64,000 nt of DNA, from NCBI RefSeq assembly GCF_963678975.1, contig NC_089274.1:20421133-20485132 (forward strand), written 5' to 3'. A model generated the notes under the pieces. That model ran no database searches. It saw only the letters and a program-made list of their open reading frames with translations, and was not told where the DNA came from. How positions within the stretch are numbered: the first letter of the stretch is position 1; each line of letters begins with the position of its first letter. The DNA is from Dysidea avara (taxonomy: Eukaryota > Porifera > Demospongiae > Dictyoceratida > Dysideidae). The position numbers and the translations under genes are program-made. Positions 21,349 to 32,372 of the stretch are shown here, in pieces.

Positions 21349-21786
21349 TTACTTTTTGGTTTTATATGAAATAGTAATTCCAACCTCTGAAGCAATTTGC
21401 AATACTGCCTGACGACGATCTTCTAGGTAGAAGTGTTCAACTAACGGTTTAAGTGAAACTGAGTCTGGTGTACTTTGCCTGTTAATTGACTCAACAGGAT
21501 TGTTAGTGCCAGGTAGGTCATCCCATTCATCATCGTTTATAGAACTGAAGGCTTTGCTCAATTTCTGCAAAACTGCAGGACGTGTCCACCAGTCAGTCCA
21601 TGTCTGTACCCTACTCCATCTTACTGTGTCTACTTCTCCTGAAGAAACATTACATAAGGGTGGTGGTAAACTTTCTGACAATTTTGTGAACAGTTCAGAT
21701 CCTGATAGAACATTGAAGGCTAATTGTACTTTATCCTTTGATGGATTATCAGGTATTCGTTTTGCAACTGACATGAAAATTTGATA
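21349..21786 (-). pseudogene. DDE transposase, C-terminal part
   Basis: Reads YQIFMSVAKRIPDNPSKDKV ... WTDWWTRPAVLQKL ... LPGTNNPVESINRQ, ending YKTKK at TAA 21349-21351. TNNPVESIN matches the conserved C-terminal TNN-x-x-E motif of MULE transposases, with E as the likely third catalytic residue. Confidence 0.6.
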
Positions 21787-21793
21787 CCCCAAT

Positions 21794-22298
21794 CAGTGAT
21801 GGGAGTAACGCGTTACGTAATATTATTACTTTTGTGGTAACTAAGTAATATAACGAAATATGCTATAAAAACGGGTAATATAACTCAAGTTACTTTACTT
21901 ACAAATGTAACGCGTTACCTAAGTAATATAGTTACTGAAACGAGTCTAATATTACATAATATTATTACTACAAGTAACGAAGTTACTAATCTCGTTAGTT
22001 ATCCTCTGAGTAACGCCTAGCCACAACGAAGTAACGAAGCCTACTAAATGAAGCTTATTCACCAGCTTCTTACTTGTAACCAAGATTTGCACATTGTCCA
22101 ACACCGCAATCATGTCACATGATAAAGTGGTAGTTTCACACGTGACAGCTTAAGGCTGTGGACACAAAGTAATATAATATGTAATATTATTAGTTACTTT
22201 ATTTTATGAGTAATATGTAACTGTAACTAAATAGTTCAGTTGCAAGTAATATGTAATATGTAACTAGTTACTTTTACAAAGTAACTTGCCCAACACTG
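21794..22298. mobile_element. hAT-type MITE inside the transposase
   Basis: The ends CAGTGATGGGAGTAAC and CAGTGTTGGGCAAGTTAC are inverted relatives. CCCCAAT is duplicated at 21787-21793 and 22299-22305 (7 bp visible). The interior is dense in GTAATATTATTAC and GTAACGCGTTAC motifs. It lies between HSLG and YQIF of the transposase, with the phase conserved. Confidence 0.8.
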
Positions 22299-22299
22299 C

Positions 22300-23368
22300 C
22301 CCAATGAATGTGTAGAAGGGTTGACAATTTTTGCTATTCTCATAGCAGATCTTATGAAGTGTACTGAACAACCACGCAGTATATTGTTGATTTCCATACC
22401 AAAGGAGTCTCGAAAGGCATTAGCCTCTCCCTCTGCAAAATCTAAAAGGATTTCCTTATGAGCATTGTCATTTCATACCTTGGAAAAGCTTGCTTAATAA
22501 GCAGACAAAGCTTTTCCTATAGACTCGCCATCTTGGTGATTCATCAGCACCCTGCCACATAACACTTCGTATTGTTGTTAAAACATACAACATTAAAAAG
22601 GTAAGGGAAATGATGATTCCCAGTATAATCAACATCAACGAACAAGGCATCTGCCTTGTACCAATGATACAATTGAAAGGGTGACTGAAAGAAAGCGTAT
22701 CTCCTGTCTCTTGTAAATTGATATGCATTGTCTCCATCAAGTTGGTATGCTCCAATCAGTTTATCAATTTCTTTGCTTCTGCTTTCCAAGACTGTGCACT
22801 GTTTATCTATTCTTGCTTTTATGGCAGGGAATGATGCAATAATCTTAAATGGGTTGACTTTATCATTATCTATTTTCTCTACTTCCTTCCTTACTTTTTT
22901 CACAGTTGCTCTCATTCTATCTAAATTTATTGCAGGCAAAGATGCTTCCATTGGACGATATGGCATTCCAACCCCTTTTTGTAATTCTTTGGGTGTGACT
23001 GACAGATTGTGAGAAACGGCATTAGAAATATCTGTTAATACTCTAGGGGAAATTTTCCATTCTGAAGGTGCAGCGTGGTTATGCATGGTGTTGCCAGTTC
23101 CTGTATTCATAGCAACAAACCATCGTCTACCATCTCCATCCAGTTCTTTTGGGTAAATGTATACAATGTGGCAGCAACATGGACCACTTGGTTGGAGAGC
23201 CATGGTAGGATGCTCCTCACAACGGTTTATCTTTTGCTTGGTTGAAACAATATAATTGCATCCTTCTCCTGCACATATTTTGACTCCAGAACAATAGGAT
23301 CTGTTCATCAAAAGAGTTTTCCTTATTCCATCCAGCTTTACTTCTAATTCCTTAACTGTTGCCTGGCT
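22300..23368 (-). pseudogene. MULE-like DDE transposase, N-terminal and catalytic part
   Basis: A Cys/His-rich region (CSGVKICAGEGCNYIV ... CEEHP ... DGRRWFVAMNTG ... HNHA) resembles the WRKY/FLYWCH-type zinc fingers of Mutator-like transposases. A helical spacer follows. ALFVDVDYTGNHHFPYLF gives the first catalytic Asp. After shifts near 22545, LLDFAEGEANAFRDSFG ... RGCSVHFIRSAMR gives the second Asp and the C/H motif typical of MULEs. The insertion at 22298 interrupts it. Confidence 0.65.
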
Positions 23369-23371
23369 TCA

Positions 23372-23940
23372 AGATAGCTGAAGGCAATGAAGCAGATAGT
23401 GAGGATCAGAGGTGGCATGTGGGGAATTCTGCACTTCAGGGAAGTACAAACAAATCTCACTCTCTGTTGATGCTGTACCAAACCCAAGGAATTTTAACTG
23501 GTCTGCGTCACCTGGTTGCCACATCTGCTTTTCAAAAATGTTCATCAACCTAGGCTTCACCTGCATTCCTCTTGCTTGCGAGCTCTTTGTTGGACTAATT
23601 GTGATATCCTGTGAACTGGCCAGTATCTTTTCAATCACAGTACAAGATGGATTCAATGACATCACTTGTGTAGGCCTTTCTAAATACTCTTCTCCTTTAG
23701 GGGAAACCATGTATCGACGATGTACTTCATAATGGTTTTCAAAAGGTCGAAATGTGAAAGAAAGATCTAGTAGGCAGAGATGAACAGCAACGTATAATAC
23801 TTTGCACCATGAAAAGCTTGACATTGGAGTATCTGTTATCACCATACCACAACCCCAAGGTACGAGTTCATTATCTATAGACTCCAGGCACTTACATATA
23901 TATGGACTTGTTGATTCATCAAAACACCTACTAACAAAGT
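23372..23940 (-). pseudogene. Segment following the helicase
   Basis: The frame changes by one at about 23940, and the coding continues FVSRCFDESTSPYICKCL, WGCGMVITDTPMSSFSWCKV ... EDYLERP-like residues, to a TGA at 23369-23371. The translation continues in the same frame beyond the TGA (SQATVKELEVKLDGIRKTLL) into the transposase part. No known domain was recognised. It may be a linker between the helicase and the transposase. Confidence 0.5.
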
Positions 23941-25682
23941 TTAGTTACAGTGCTCAACCCTGCATTGTGAAGCTGTTGCACAGCAGACAGTAGTGTGCAC
24001 AGATAGTCCTTAATATCACAGCACTCTTCACAAAGCATATCTGATGTCTTACATATCATGCATAGAGGACTATTCGATACAAAGCAGGTGGGAGGTTCTG
24101 TATCACCTGCACCTCCATAAAAAAATGAGAGAGCCCAAGACAAACATTTACCGTGATAAACACTGTAAATAAATCGCCAAGCTTTAACATAATTATGAAT
24201 CATCTCACACTTCTTATCTTCATGTGCCTCCTTATCATCCCCATCTATTGCGCAGTCAAGTGCTTCCTTGACCCACAAACCTAAACGTTTGTCATCAACA
24301 CATTCATTGAAGTAAAGAAAAGCATTTGCTACCATGCCATCTTTTCTGCCTGCACGGCCAAACTCCTGTAAAAGAACACCGAGATTCCTTGGACAACCAA
24401 TTCTGATAACTTGAGTAATTCTAGGATTATCAACGCCCAATTCGTAAGACTCAGTTGCCACCAGCACAGAAGCGTCCCCTTTTAAGAATCTTTTCTCTAC
24501 TGAAACTCTTTCTTCAAATCGCACATTACCTGTGTACTTCAATGCAGTAGTCTTATTCTTTTTCAGCAATTCAGTCATCTGCTCAACATCACTTACAAAA
24601 TCTAGGTACACTACAGTAACATTCGAATCTAGAACTTCTATGATGTCTTGTGCAGTTCTTGACCAAGATGATGACTCAATTGATAGTGAATCACTATTAT
24701 CCCTTTCAGCATCATCTACTGAATCTATCTCGGCATTGTCATCTAATGCAAGAGGCTTTTGTCTTTTGTATCGTCTTAAATGCAACATGAGGTTTTTCCA
24801 ATGCACACCTTCAGTTAGTACAACACAGTTATCACTGTGTAAAAAATCTGCTCGAAGAATTTGTATTTGATCTTCTGTCAGAGTAGCAGACATTGCAAGG
24901 AGCTTACACTCCAATTGTCTCAACCTTTTAATGCCATCAAATGCTGGTCGATATGATGGCAATGTATCTAAAATCTTGTGGGCTTCGTCCAAAACTATGA
25001 GATGCAAATCATCTACTTTGTCTTTTAATGCACTAAACTGACCGATGGTTGCCTGGTAGCGTCCATTTGCTGGTGTCCCAAATAAATATTCAGGGGTGCA
25101 AAATGCAATGAGAGGCCTCTCACTATCACATGGGCTCCTTAACACTTTGCGAAAATTCATTTGGCTGTTTTTTCCTGCAGCACCGCCAAGTGCAAATGTA
25201 TCTATCACCTTTAATTTCAAATTTTGAATTTGGTTTGTAATAACTGCTATCATTGGCTCTAATGTTATTTTACCAGGGTTCATAAGGGCTGATGCAACGT
25301 AACAGAGAGATTTACCAGAACCTGTCGGCTGCACAACAATGACATCTTTTCCACCCTGCAATGCTTCAATAGCAGCTACTTGAAAATTTTTGTATTGTGC
25401 CACCTTCAGTTTAGATTTTAGTGATTCTAATTCTGTTATAATGCAAGGAGCCAATGATGGTTGTGAGCTGTGAGGAGAGATAGAATTGCTTGGTGCTTCA
25501 TGTGACTGTTGAGACTGATAAGTACTACCACCAAAATCAGTAATATCTACATCTGGCTCATCTATGTAGTTATCACTATCAGGGCAATCATGCGCACTAT
25601 TCTCTTGCCTCGCATCAAATAAGTCTTCTAAAACTTTCAATACTGCTAGTGCATTAGGCCTTGAGTCTGGATCCTGCAACAA
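23931..25682 (-). pseudogene. RecQ-type DNA helicase domain of the fusion
   Basis: The frame opens with the kinase end (QDPDSRPNALAVLKVLEDLF), then an acidic/Ser-rich linker to about residue 90. The helicase follows: VQPTGSGKSLCY (Walker A, residues 117-128), LDEAHKIL (231-238), AMSATLTEDQ (264-272), VATESYELGVDNPRI (408-422) and LLQEFGRAGRKDG (438-449). A Cys-rich segment (CMICKTSDMLCEECCD) lies where RecQ proteins bind zinc. No RQC or HRDC domain is seen. All core SF2 motifs are kept. The DEAH and QEFGRAGR motifs and the linker to the Cys-rich part point to RecQ. Confidence 0.85.
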
Positions 25683-26198
25683 CGTTGAAACCGGGTCACT
25701 ACTGCTGACCTGGATGACCCACTGACCCGGATTTGACCCGGATGTGACCCGGATTAATTAAAGCCGAGACGTGTTTCGGCTAGTCTCGAGCAAGCGAACG
25801 AGTCTACATTTTGAGCGTTCGATTTGTGTTGAGTAAATATTGCAACTTCAGCCTAGCTGTAGGTTGAAGACCAACAAAAAAAAAAAAAAAAAAAAAAAGT
25901 CTTCACCTACTGACAATACCCTCAATTTCGTGCTACATACTACACTTACTAACAAATGAGCGTGGCTGAGCGTATGTTGGTATTGCGATAAGTGGGCGTG
26001 GCTCACGAAAGAGCTACGCGATAGCGTTTATAAGTTTCCACGTCGTCAAACGAACAATTTTGTTTCTCACGTGATCCAATCCGGGTCAGACCCGGATAAA
26101 TTGTAAACCGGGTCAGACCCGGATGACCAGGAGAAAATGTGACCTAGATGACTGGGAGAAAATGTGACCCGGATGACCCAACCCGGTTTCAACGCTGT
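25680..26198. mobile_element. hAT-type MITE inside the kinase-helicase frame
   Basis: The ends CARCGTTGAAACCGGGT are inverted and flanked by a perfect 8-bp duplication TCCTGCAA (25672-25679 and 26199-26206). Multiple CCGGGTCA-type motifs lie at both ends, with an A-run at 25877. It splits the kinase motif ECWLQDPDSRP, and the phase is the same on both sides. Confidence 0.9.
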
Positions 26199-26206
26199 CC
26201 TGCAAC

Positions 26207-27046
26207 CAACACTCTTTGATTAAGCCAGAAAGTGTTGTGTCTACATTTGTGGGAAACACAGGCCGTAACCCATGCCGAACATTGTCAATTAATGCCATAG
26301 AAACATTGCACCATTCAGGCTTGCAGCATACTAGCTCATAGGCAAGTATGGAAAACGCATGTATGTCAGAAGCCTTGTTAGGTCTCAGTGGAAACGCACC
26401 ATTTGAAAGCAATACTGGTGACATGTAACCAAGTGTCATTAATTGTTTCATAGTAGTAGAATGAGAAGAACGTTGTGGGGCTGTTGGAACATTAGCATAG
26501 TCAGTAAGCTTAAAAACAAACTCATCATGATGCAACCCATTTACCCAAACATTTGATGGCTTAATATCTCCATGTATTATGCCATTACGGTGGAGAAAGC
26601 CAACGCCCTCAATGATGTCAGTCAGCACAATAATTGATAAATCAAGAGGCATCTCATTTCCATAAATAACCATTAAGTCTTCAAGTGAATGCACAACCTC
26701 ATCTCCTAGTTTCTTTTCACAAAGCTCCATAATTACATAGCCAGACTGGGGGCAGAGACCCTACTTTAGGATGATCATGCATGTGCAAATATTGCTCGTA
26801 TGACTTTACAAGTGAACTAGCTTGGCTATAAGAATAACCCTTCAACTTCTTAACAGCAAATTCTCTACAATTCATTGTACCTACGTACACTCTACTGCTT
26901 GTACCATCTCCTATCTCATTCGTTAGTGATACAGTTATCTTTCCCTCCATATTATATGGGCTTTCCCACACAAATGACTTGTGTGATGGCAGAGTCACAT
27001 TGATCCTTCTGGGTCGCTTCTTTGGTGGCTCCATTGCTAAGGGGAG
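26207..27046 (-). pseudogene. Protein kinase domain of the fusion
   Basis: Starts MEPPKKRPRRINV after a possible splice acceptor (TTTTCTCCCCTTAG) at 27049. Visible kinase features are the glycine-loop region NEIGDGTSSRVY, the ATP lysine in EFAVKKLK, and the catalytic loop IIHGDIKPSN (HRD changed to HGD). DFG is replaced by DYA (KLTDYANV), but D is kept. The APE region is YMSPVLL. A later segment reads NKASDIHAFSILAYEL, followed by the ECWLQDPDSRP block, which crosses the MITE at 26198. An extra base in a C-run at about 26746 shifts the frame. Whether it was catalytically active cannot be decided from the sequence. Confidence 0.75.
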
Positions 27047-27989
27047 AAAAGTGATCATCACTAGTGGTGCTCCACAGCAATACTACCCAATCTCTGTAAG
27101 CATACTGTACCTCGAATTGCAGCGTTTATGCCGGTGTCACAGTGATATATGTTTCCCCGGGTAACGTGTTTCCCGCACATATATCCCTAGGGATCCGTGT
27201 TTCCCCGCACACATATCACTAGGGATCCGTGTTTCCCACCAAAAGCTGTCAGTGATATGCGTTTCCCGTAACTATTTTTTTAATATTTCACCGCACACAC
27301 ATATCCCTAGGGATTCGTGTTTCCCCGCACATATATCACCAGAGATCCGTGTTTCCCACTAAGATATTAGCCATCGTGCAGTAACTCCAAGGTCCTATGG
27401 CTAGTTGCAAACAGTACGCGATCCAACCATTCAGTAGATATATAGCTATCTAGTCCATGCATATTACATGTATATAGCTATAGTTAGCTAACTAGCTATA
27501 TAGCTACTATATAAGCTAATACAATAATTATACTAGCTAGCTATATTGTGGCAGTCAATTTAGAAGAGACACTGTGTACTGCATGTATGAGCCAGTGGAG
27601 AATAATAAAATAACTAAAGGTTTATAGCTAAATTAAGTTTGTGCATGCATGCCTGACTGATGCGCATTCATGTGAGAGATGTTAGGCTCTGAAGTGTCAA
27701 ACATACATGCGTGCATGTGCTGAGAGATTTCTATGTGGCATAATTATTTAATTAGCTATAGATTTGCTGAAAGAAAAGTGTTGTGAGAGATTTTAGAAGT
27801 GTCAAGCATGTGTATCTATAGCTATAAATAGGCTGATAAGTTTTCTGCTGAGAGAAAACTGTTAGCCAGCTGAGAAGTGTTGCTGAGAGAAAACTGTTAG
27901 CTACAGTATGTGATATATTGAGAGATCTTCAAGTGAGACTGAGAATTTTGTGTGAGACCCTTGAAGCACCTAGCTGCTGTCACTGGGGA

Positions 27990-29700
27990 ATGGAGGATGA
28001 ACAGTATGCTGCCATCATAGGCTATTTGGATAATCAAAGTTATCCAGCTGGTTATACAAAGTCACAGAAATTTGTTTTACAAAGAAGCTGTAAAACCTAC
28101 AAAATGCAACAGGAAAAACTCTATTATGTGGATACTGCTAAAGATGGAACAACATTTGACAGGATAGTATTACAAAAGAATGAAATAGATAGAGTTTTTC
28201 TTGAGTGTCATTTAACTGCTGGTGGACATAAAGGTAGAGACGCTACCATAGCAAAAATCAAGGAGCGGTGCTATTGGCCCAACTACTATAAGGAGATTGA
28301 AGAGAGGGTAATTAGCAATATAGCTACATAATGTTGATATTGTGTTGCATGTTGTCACTGTTGTGCTAAACTGTTATGCAGTTTCGCATGTATGCACCAA
28401 TACACTGTCTATAACTACTGTAACACATATGTATGCATACATGCGAAACTGAAGCTATATATAGTATATACTGTGTAATATGATGTGTCAGTAGCTAGTA
28501 TAATTTTAAAATGCACAGATCAAATTGTGTGACCGTTACCAGCGAAATGCTCCGTAGTTGAAGAAAGCTGCAATAGAATTACAGCCTATTGCTGTTGCAC
28601 CCAAAGTCTGGTATTTAGTTGGAATGGATTTGATTGGCCCATTCAAGCCAACTCCTCAAGGGCACTAATATGTTTTAACCATGACAGATTATTTCAGTAA
28701 ATTTGTTGAAAAAGTTCCCATAGAAGACAATTAAGTCAGCAATTTCAGTTGCCAGAGGAATATACAAGGTATACTGCCACCAGGGAGCTCCAGTGCACAT
28801 TATTACTGACCAAGGAAAAGAGTTTGCATGTTAATTAGGTATGCATAATCAGCGGCGGAGGAAGTAGTTGATATGAGGGGGGGCTGGGCTGACCCAGACT
28901 TACTTCTATAGTTTGGTAAGGTGAGACCAAAAAAAAAAAAAAAAAAAAGGTCACAACCAACTGACAAGAGCTTTTCACCTCACTAGCTACCATTTCTAGC
29001 TGATAAACTACATAAAAATCCTTTCATAGCTCGCTACACACTGACTACTTTATTAGAGTGACTGCTCTATTAGAGTATCTCGATCTTTATCACGGTTTTC
29101 AGCCCCACTCCAAGAAAGATAATTTCGGTGTGATATCATTCTGAGGGGGGGCTTTAGCCCCCTAGCCCCCCCCTTTCCGCCGCCTATGTGCATAATTGTG
29201 GTAGCTGCAACTGTAGCTATTCATGCACTAGCTAAATGTAATTGTCATTGTTTTGTTTCAGACTAATGAAGCTTTACAAAAAGCTTTTGATGTCAAGATG
29301 TGAATAACAACTGCATATCATCCCCAATCGAATGGTCTTGATGAAAGAACAAACCAGACATTAAAAAGGTATATATATTATGCATGTGACAAAATTTATT
29401 TCTAAGTTCTGTTCCTACAACTATATTATGTATACTAATCAACCAGCATATTATTGTTGTTGTTTTTTTATGTGCATATGTTCAGATCTATGTCAAAGCT
29501 CATGGAAGACTGTTCAGATAACTGGGGAAAATACTTCGATTCTGCCATTTTTGCGACTAATACCAGTGTGACCAAAATGTGACCAATGCCAATGTTGGAC
29601 ACATGCGCATTGTGCAAACACCACCATTGCTGAAGTAAAGAAGAGCACATTTCTCTGTGTAGAATGCTACCAGACTAAGCATAATATTGAGCAATTTGTA
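27990..29700 (+). pseudogene. Ginger integrase (four deduced exons)
   Basis: Exon 1 (27990-28307) encodes YPAGYTKSQKFVLQRSCKTY and the zinc-binding segment ECHLTAGGHKGRDATIAKIK. Exon 2 (28519-28838) has CDRYQRNAP, GMDLIGPFKPTPQGH (first D) and HIITDQGKEF (second D). Exon 3 (29262-29368) has TAYHPQSNGLDERTNQTLK (E). Exon 4 starts at 29486 (SMSKLMEDCSDNWGKYFDSA). Donors GTAATT, GTATGC and GTATAT and acceptors ending CAG fit. Stops occur at about 28551, 28668, 28732 and 29300. It is related to the vertebrate domesticated gene GIN1 by family. The exon limits are deduced from sequence only. Confidence 0.7.
28850..29188 (-). mobile_element. hAT-type MITE, family A copy 3, in Ginger intron 2
   Basis: The reverse orientation of family A: begins CAGCGGCGGAGG, ends CCGCCTATG, with a perfect 8-bp duplication TGCATAAT (28842-28849 and 29189-29196). 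It lies between the deduced donor at 28839 and acceptor at 29261, so it would have been spliced out. Confidence 0.9.
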
Positions 29701-30149
29701 CATTGATTAGTTATCATACATAGCTGCAATCACATGATTTACTGTATATAGCTAGAGATAGTATTTTTATTGTATACATGTACTTGTAGCTACTGTTTTA
29801 TTAAACTGATGTTATAGCTACATAGCCAAATCACAGCACAGTTCTAGTTGAATGCCAGTGAATGGCTTGATTTCCTCCATCAGCATGTGTAATTATAGTA
29901 TTAGTATAGTATAGGTAAGTGCAATGGCTAGCTATGATTATTAAAAGTGCATGCGCGCCTTTATGCTAACACTACGTACGTTGCTCATGACTTTAAAGGG
30001 GAAACATATTACCCGGGGAAACACATATCACTGTGACTTGTAGGTCGCTAGCGAGTAAGTGATATGCGTGCGGGGAAACACGGATCCCTAGGGATATGTG
30101 TGCGGGAAACACGTTACCCGGGGAAACATATATCACTGTGACACCGGCC

Positions 30150-30477
30150 GTCAGAACAAGCGTAAGAATTCTCTATAAATCAGATGTTGAAGTAGATACC
30201 CACAATGAAATCTATAATGTTGGCGGGTATTATCACAGTACAGTAACAAAGTTTCACATTTCAAATTTCACACTTACCAGTTTGGTGGCATGGTCCAAAG
30301 GAATGCGCGCGAAAACAGCACGTGCGAAAGAATAAAACTCGAGGTAAAACCCCCAATGCTAATTACGTTTTGAACGAAATCACTGAGTTGCAGCTAATTT
30401 ACTGACTGCATTAACATGGTTCCGTACAGAAACATATTAACTTCGTTGGATATACCGCAATCTAAGGTACGCCAATG
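30150..30477. other. No clear gene
   Basis: On the minus strand there is an ATG (ATGCCACCAAACTG) followed by a good splice donor GTAAGTG at about 30275. It could be an untranslated or first exon of the kinase-helicase frame with the Ginger element sitting in its intron. Support is weak, because the phases do not join as coding. Confidence 0.25.
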
Positions 30478-31340
30478 TGTTAAAGGTTTTAAGGGAGCAA
30501 CATTTCCCCCTTCTTTTTCGACGTGTGATATCAATGGTTTTTATCATTCGTAGGCATTCTTGCTGCCATTTTGATGTTTGATACTAAAGGTTTTAAGCAA
30601 TGGTGTCTGATAAATTCACTACCTGTCCCTACGTTTTATGTAAAAGGTCTTACCAGTTGCTGGCATTACTGCTACCACTTATACGTTTTATACTAAGGCC
30701 CCTATTTGCTGATTATTAGTTTCTCATCCACCGCCCGCATCCCTCTTAAGCTACCGCATGGTAAGCCATTATTTACTCTGCGCATGCTCAGAAGAACACG
30801 TGATATCAAACTGTTATAATTTTTGTTGATGAACGCTACAATGCGCTATATATCACCAGGAGAGCTGTTGTTTTCCTTAGCAAATTGCTGCAGTGCCAGT
30901 TGCAATCGTGCTCTATCAACTTCATCAAAGCAGGCTTTCAGTTGACTGTCGAAAAACAGTTGGCGATCACGAAAATTAGAATCAGCTGGTGAAGGAAGTG
31001 TTTGTAGTAAGAAAGAAAGACAATTTGGACAAGGTCTGTACATCAGTGTGTTAATATTATAAAATAATGGCATAATGGTAATACCCTCCCGCCCGCATCA
31101 TAATAATTAGAAAGGCTGGATGAGAAACTAATAATCACCGAACAGGGGCCTAAAGGATTTGCCTGTCGCTGTTAGACCTGCTTCTTTTACGTTTACTATC
31201 AAAGGTTTTACCTGTCGCGGATATACCACCTGGTATGTATGTTCTGTATTTAAAGGATTTAGCCGTCGCTGTTATCCCAACCATATGGTGTTTCCTTTAG
31301 TTGTAAAGGATTGGACGCTTCGCTGATTTCCCACCTTCGT
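30478..31340 (+). repeat. Degenerate tandem repeat, about 50-70 bp units
   Basis: Variants of (AC)TAAAGGTTTTACCTGTCGCTG followed by about 30 variable bases recur at roughly 30480, 30530, 30585, 30640, 31152, 31195, 31248 and 31300. The Harbinger MITE at 30697-31150 splits the array. Confidence 0.55.
30697..31150. mobile_element. PIF/Harbinger-type MITE
   Basis: Inverted ends of about 35 bp (GGCCCCTRTTYGGTGATTAT, then TAGTTTCTCATCCA), flanked by TAA (30694-30696 and 31151-31153). The 3-bp TWA duplication and GG-starting ends identify Harbinger. It contains a 75-codon minus-strand frame (30846-31073) with PSPADSNFRDRQLFFDSQLK, possibly a captured or residual coding piece. Confidence 0.85.
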
Positions 31341-31349
31341 TTCATTCCT

Positions 31350-32370
31350 TTATATTAATAACAACCTACATCAATATTATATATATAATACCTATACCCC
31401 ATTTGTCCGTAATCTGGTAAATTTGTTGTATACTCTTTCGAGCTGATTCAATTCCCACAGTGCAAAGGCCACAGTGTAAGTCGTTTTGGTGTGTCCATGG
31501 ATTACTGGTGAGTGTTTTATTCAAATTCCTACCTCACCCCAAACATGACGGCTTACCAGACCGCTAGTGAATCGTTCGGCTCGGCTTGAACCCATACCGA
31601 AACCATAATACAGTAGCCTAAGGCATAGAATGTACTACAACTCAAGCTACAACTTCGTAGCACCCAAGAATTTCCAAGACAGAAATTCGGAAATTTGGTA
31701 GAAATTTGGAAATTTGGTAGAAATTATCCAGAAATTAGAAATTTGGGTTGGCACATTTCAAAATTTCGTTGATAGATTTTGTATGTGAAGGACCCCCCGC
31801 ATTGATAGGTGCATTATAACTCCAAGGTTTTGAGTCTGATTTTTCTACACCATTGAAGAGCCTTTCTAAGATGATTACTCCATCTGTACAGCGATTTTCA
31901 AAGCATTACCCCAAGCGGTTTTCTATAGTAGGCGTGACAAGTAGTTGTTTTATTAGCTAATTTCGATTGCATAATTGTTACACTGTTGGTTTTTCCGTTA
32001 TATCTTCCTGGTTTTTAGCTCGATTTCTTTCAAACCACAAAAGGTTTGAGGTTCAATAGTTAACCTATTCACCCACCGATTTTCAGCTTCTTCCCGTAAG
32101 CGGTTTACTATGTGGCGTGACACATATTGGTGTTATTTTTCGTGAATAATCGATATAACTCTTTGCCTGTTTATCATATTCCAACCAAAGTTGGTACCGA
32201 GATGCTCCTTTATATCCCTCTTCTGTGTGCCAAACTTGGATATAGCGTTCGCATTTTATAGCAGTTTTTGTAAGTGAGCGAGTGTGCGAAAAGAGGAAGA
32301 AAATAAGAAAAAAAAAAAACTTAGGTAATTGTGTGTACTTACAACATCACATGCAATTACAAAAATTATT
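31350..32370. other. No gene; faint duplicated block
   Basis: A roughly 130-bp block (CGATTTTC...AGC...CCCGTAAGCGGTTTACTA ... GGCGTGACA) occurs in two diverged copies at about 31885-31965 and 32080-32155. No coding region. It lies just downstream of the NACHT-LRR stop codon. Confidence 0.4.
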
Positions 32371-32372
32371 AG

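Larger units (their letters stand above)
21085..27046 (-). pseudogene. Kinase-RecQ helicase-DDE transposase-Tudor-like polyprotein, decayed
   Basis: One minus-strand coding region of about 6 kb. After setting aside two MITEs (25680-26198 and 21794-22298), the frames on each side of both insertions agree. Order: protein kinase (27046-26207), RecQ-type helicase (25679-23940), spacer, zinc finger and MULE-like DDE transposase (23370-21349), basic linker and Tudor-like tail (21345-21085). Lesions: one extra C in a run at about 26746, a shift near 23940, TGA at 23369, shifts and a stop near 22490-22550, and TAA at 21349. The in-frame continuity through the 23369 and 21349 stops argues for one long ancestral frame. 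An alternative is two neighbouring genes (kinase-helicase and transposase) that decayed together. Confidence 0.6.
27135..30143 (+). mobile_element. Ginger-type integrase DNA transposon, decayed
   Basis: About 85-bp near-perfect terminal inverted repeats begin TGTCACAGTGATATATGTTT (27135-27219 and 30059-30143), flanked by CCGG (27131-27134 and 30144-30147). The subterminal region repeats CCCTAGGGATCCGTGTTTCC several times, probably as transposase-binding sites. Inside is an intron-containing gypsy-like integrase. TIRs plus a gypsy-type integrase and a 4-bp duplication define Ginger elements, which also begin with TGT. Premature stops show it is dead. Confidence 0.85.

Noticed and set aside
23402-24870. 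Plus-strand frames at 23412-23732 and 24532-24870
   Set aside because: They lie opposite the helicase and its following segment and have no domain.
30846-31073. Stand-alone small gene
   Set aside because: It lies wholly within a Harbinger MITE; kept only as a feature of that element.
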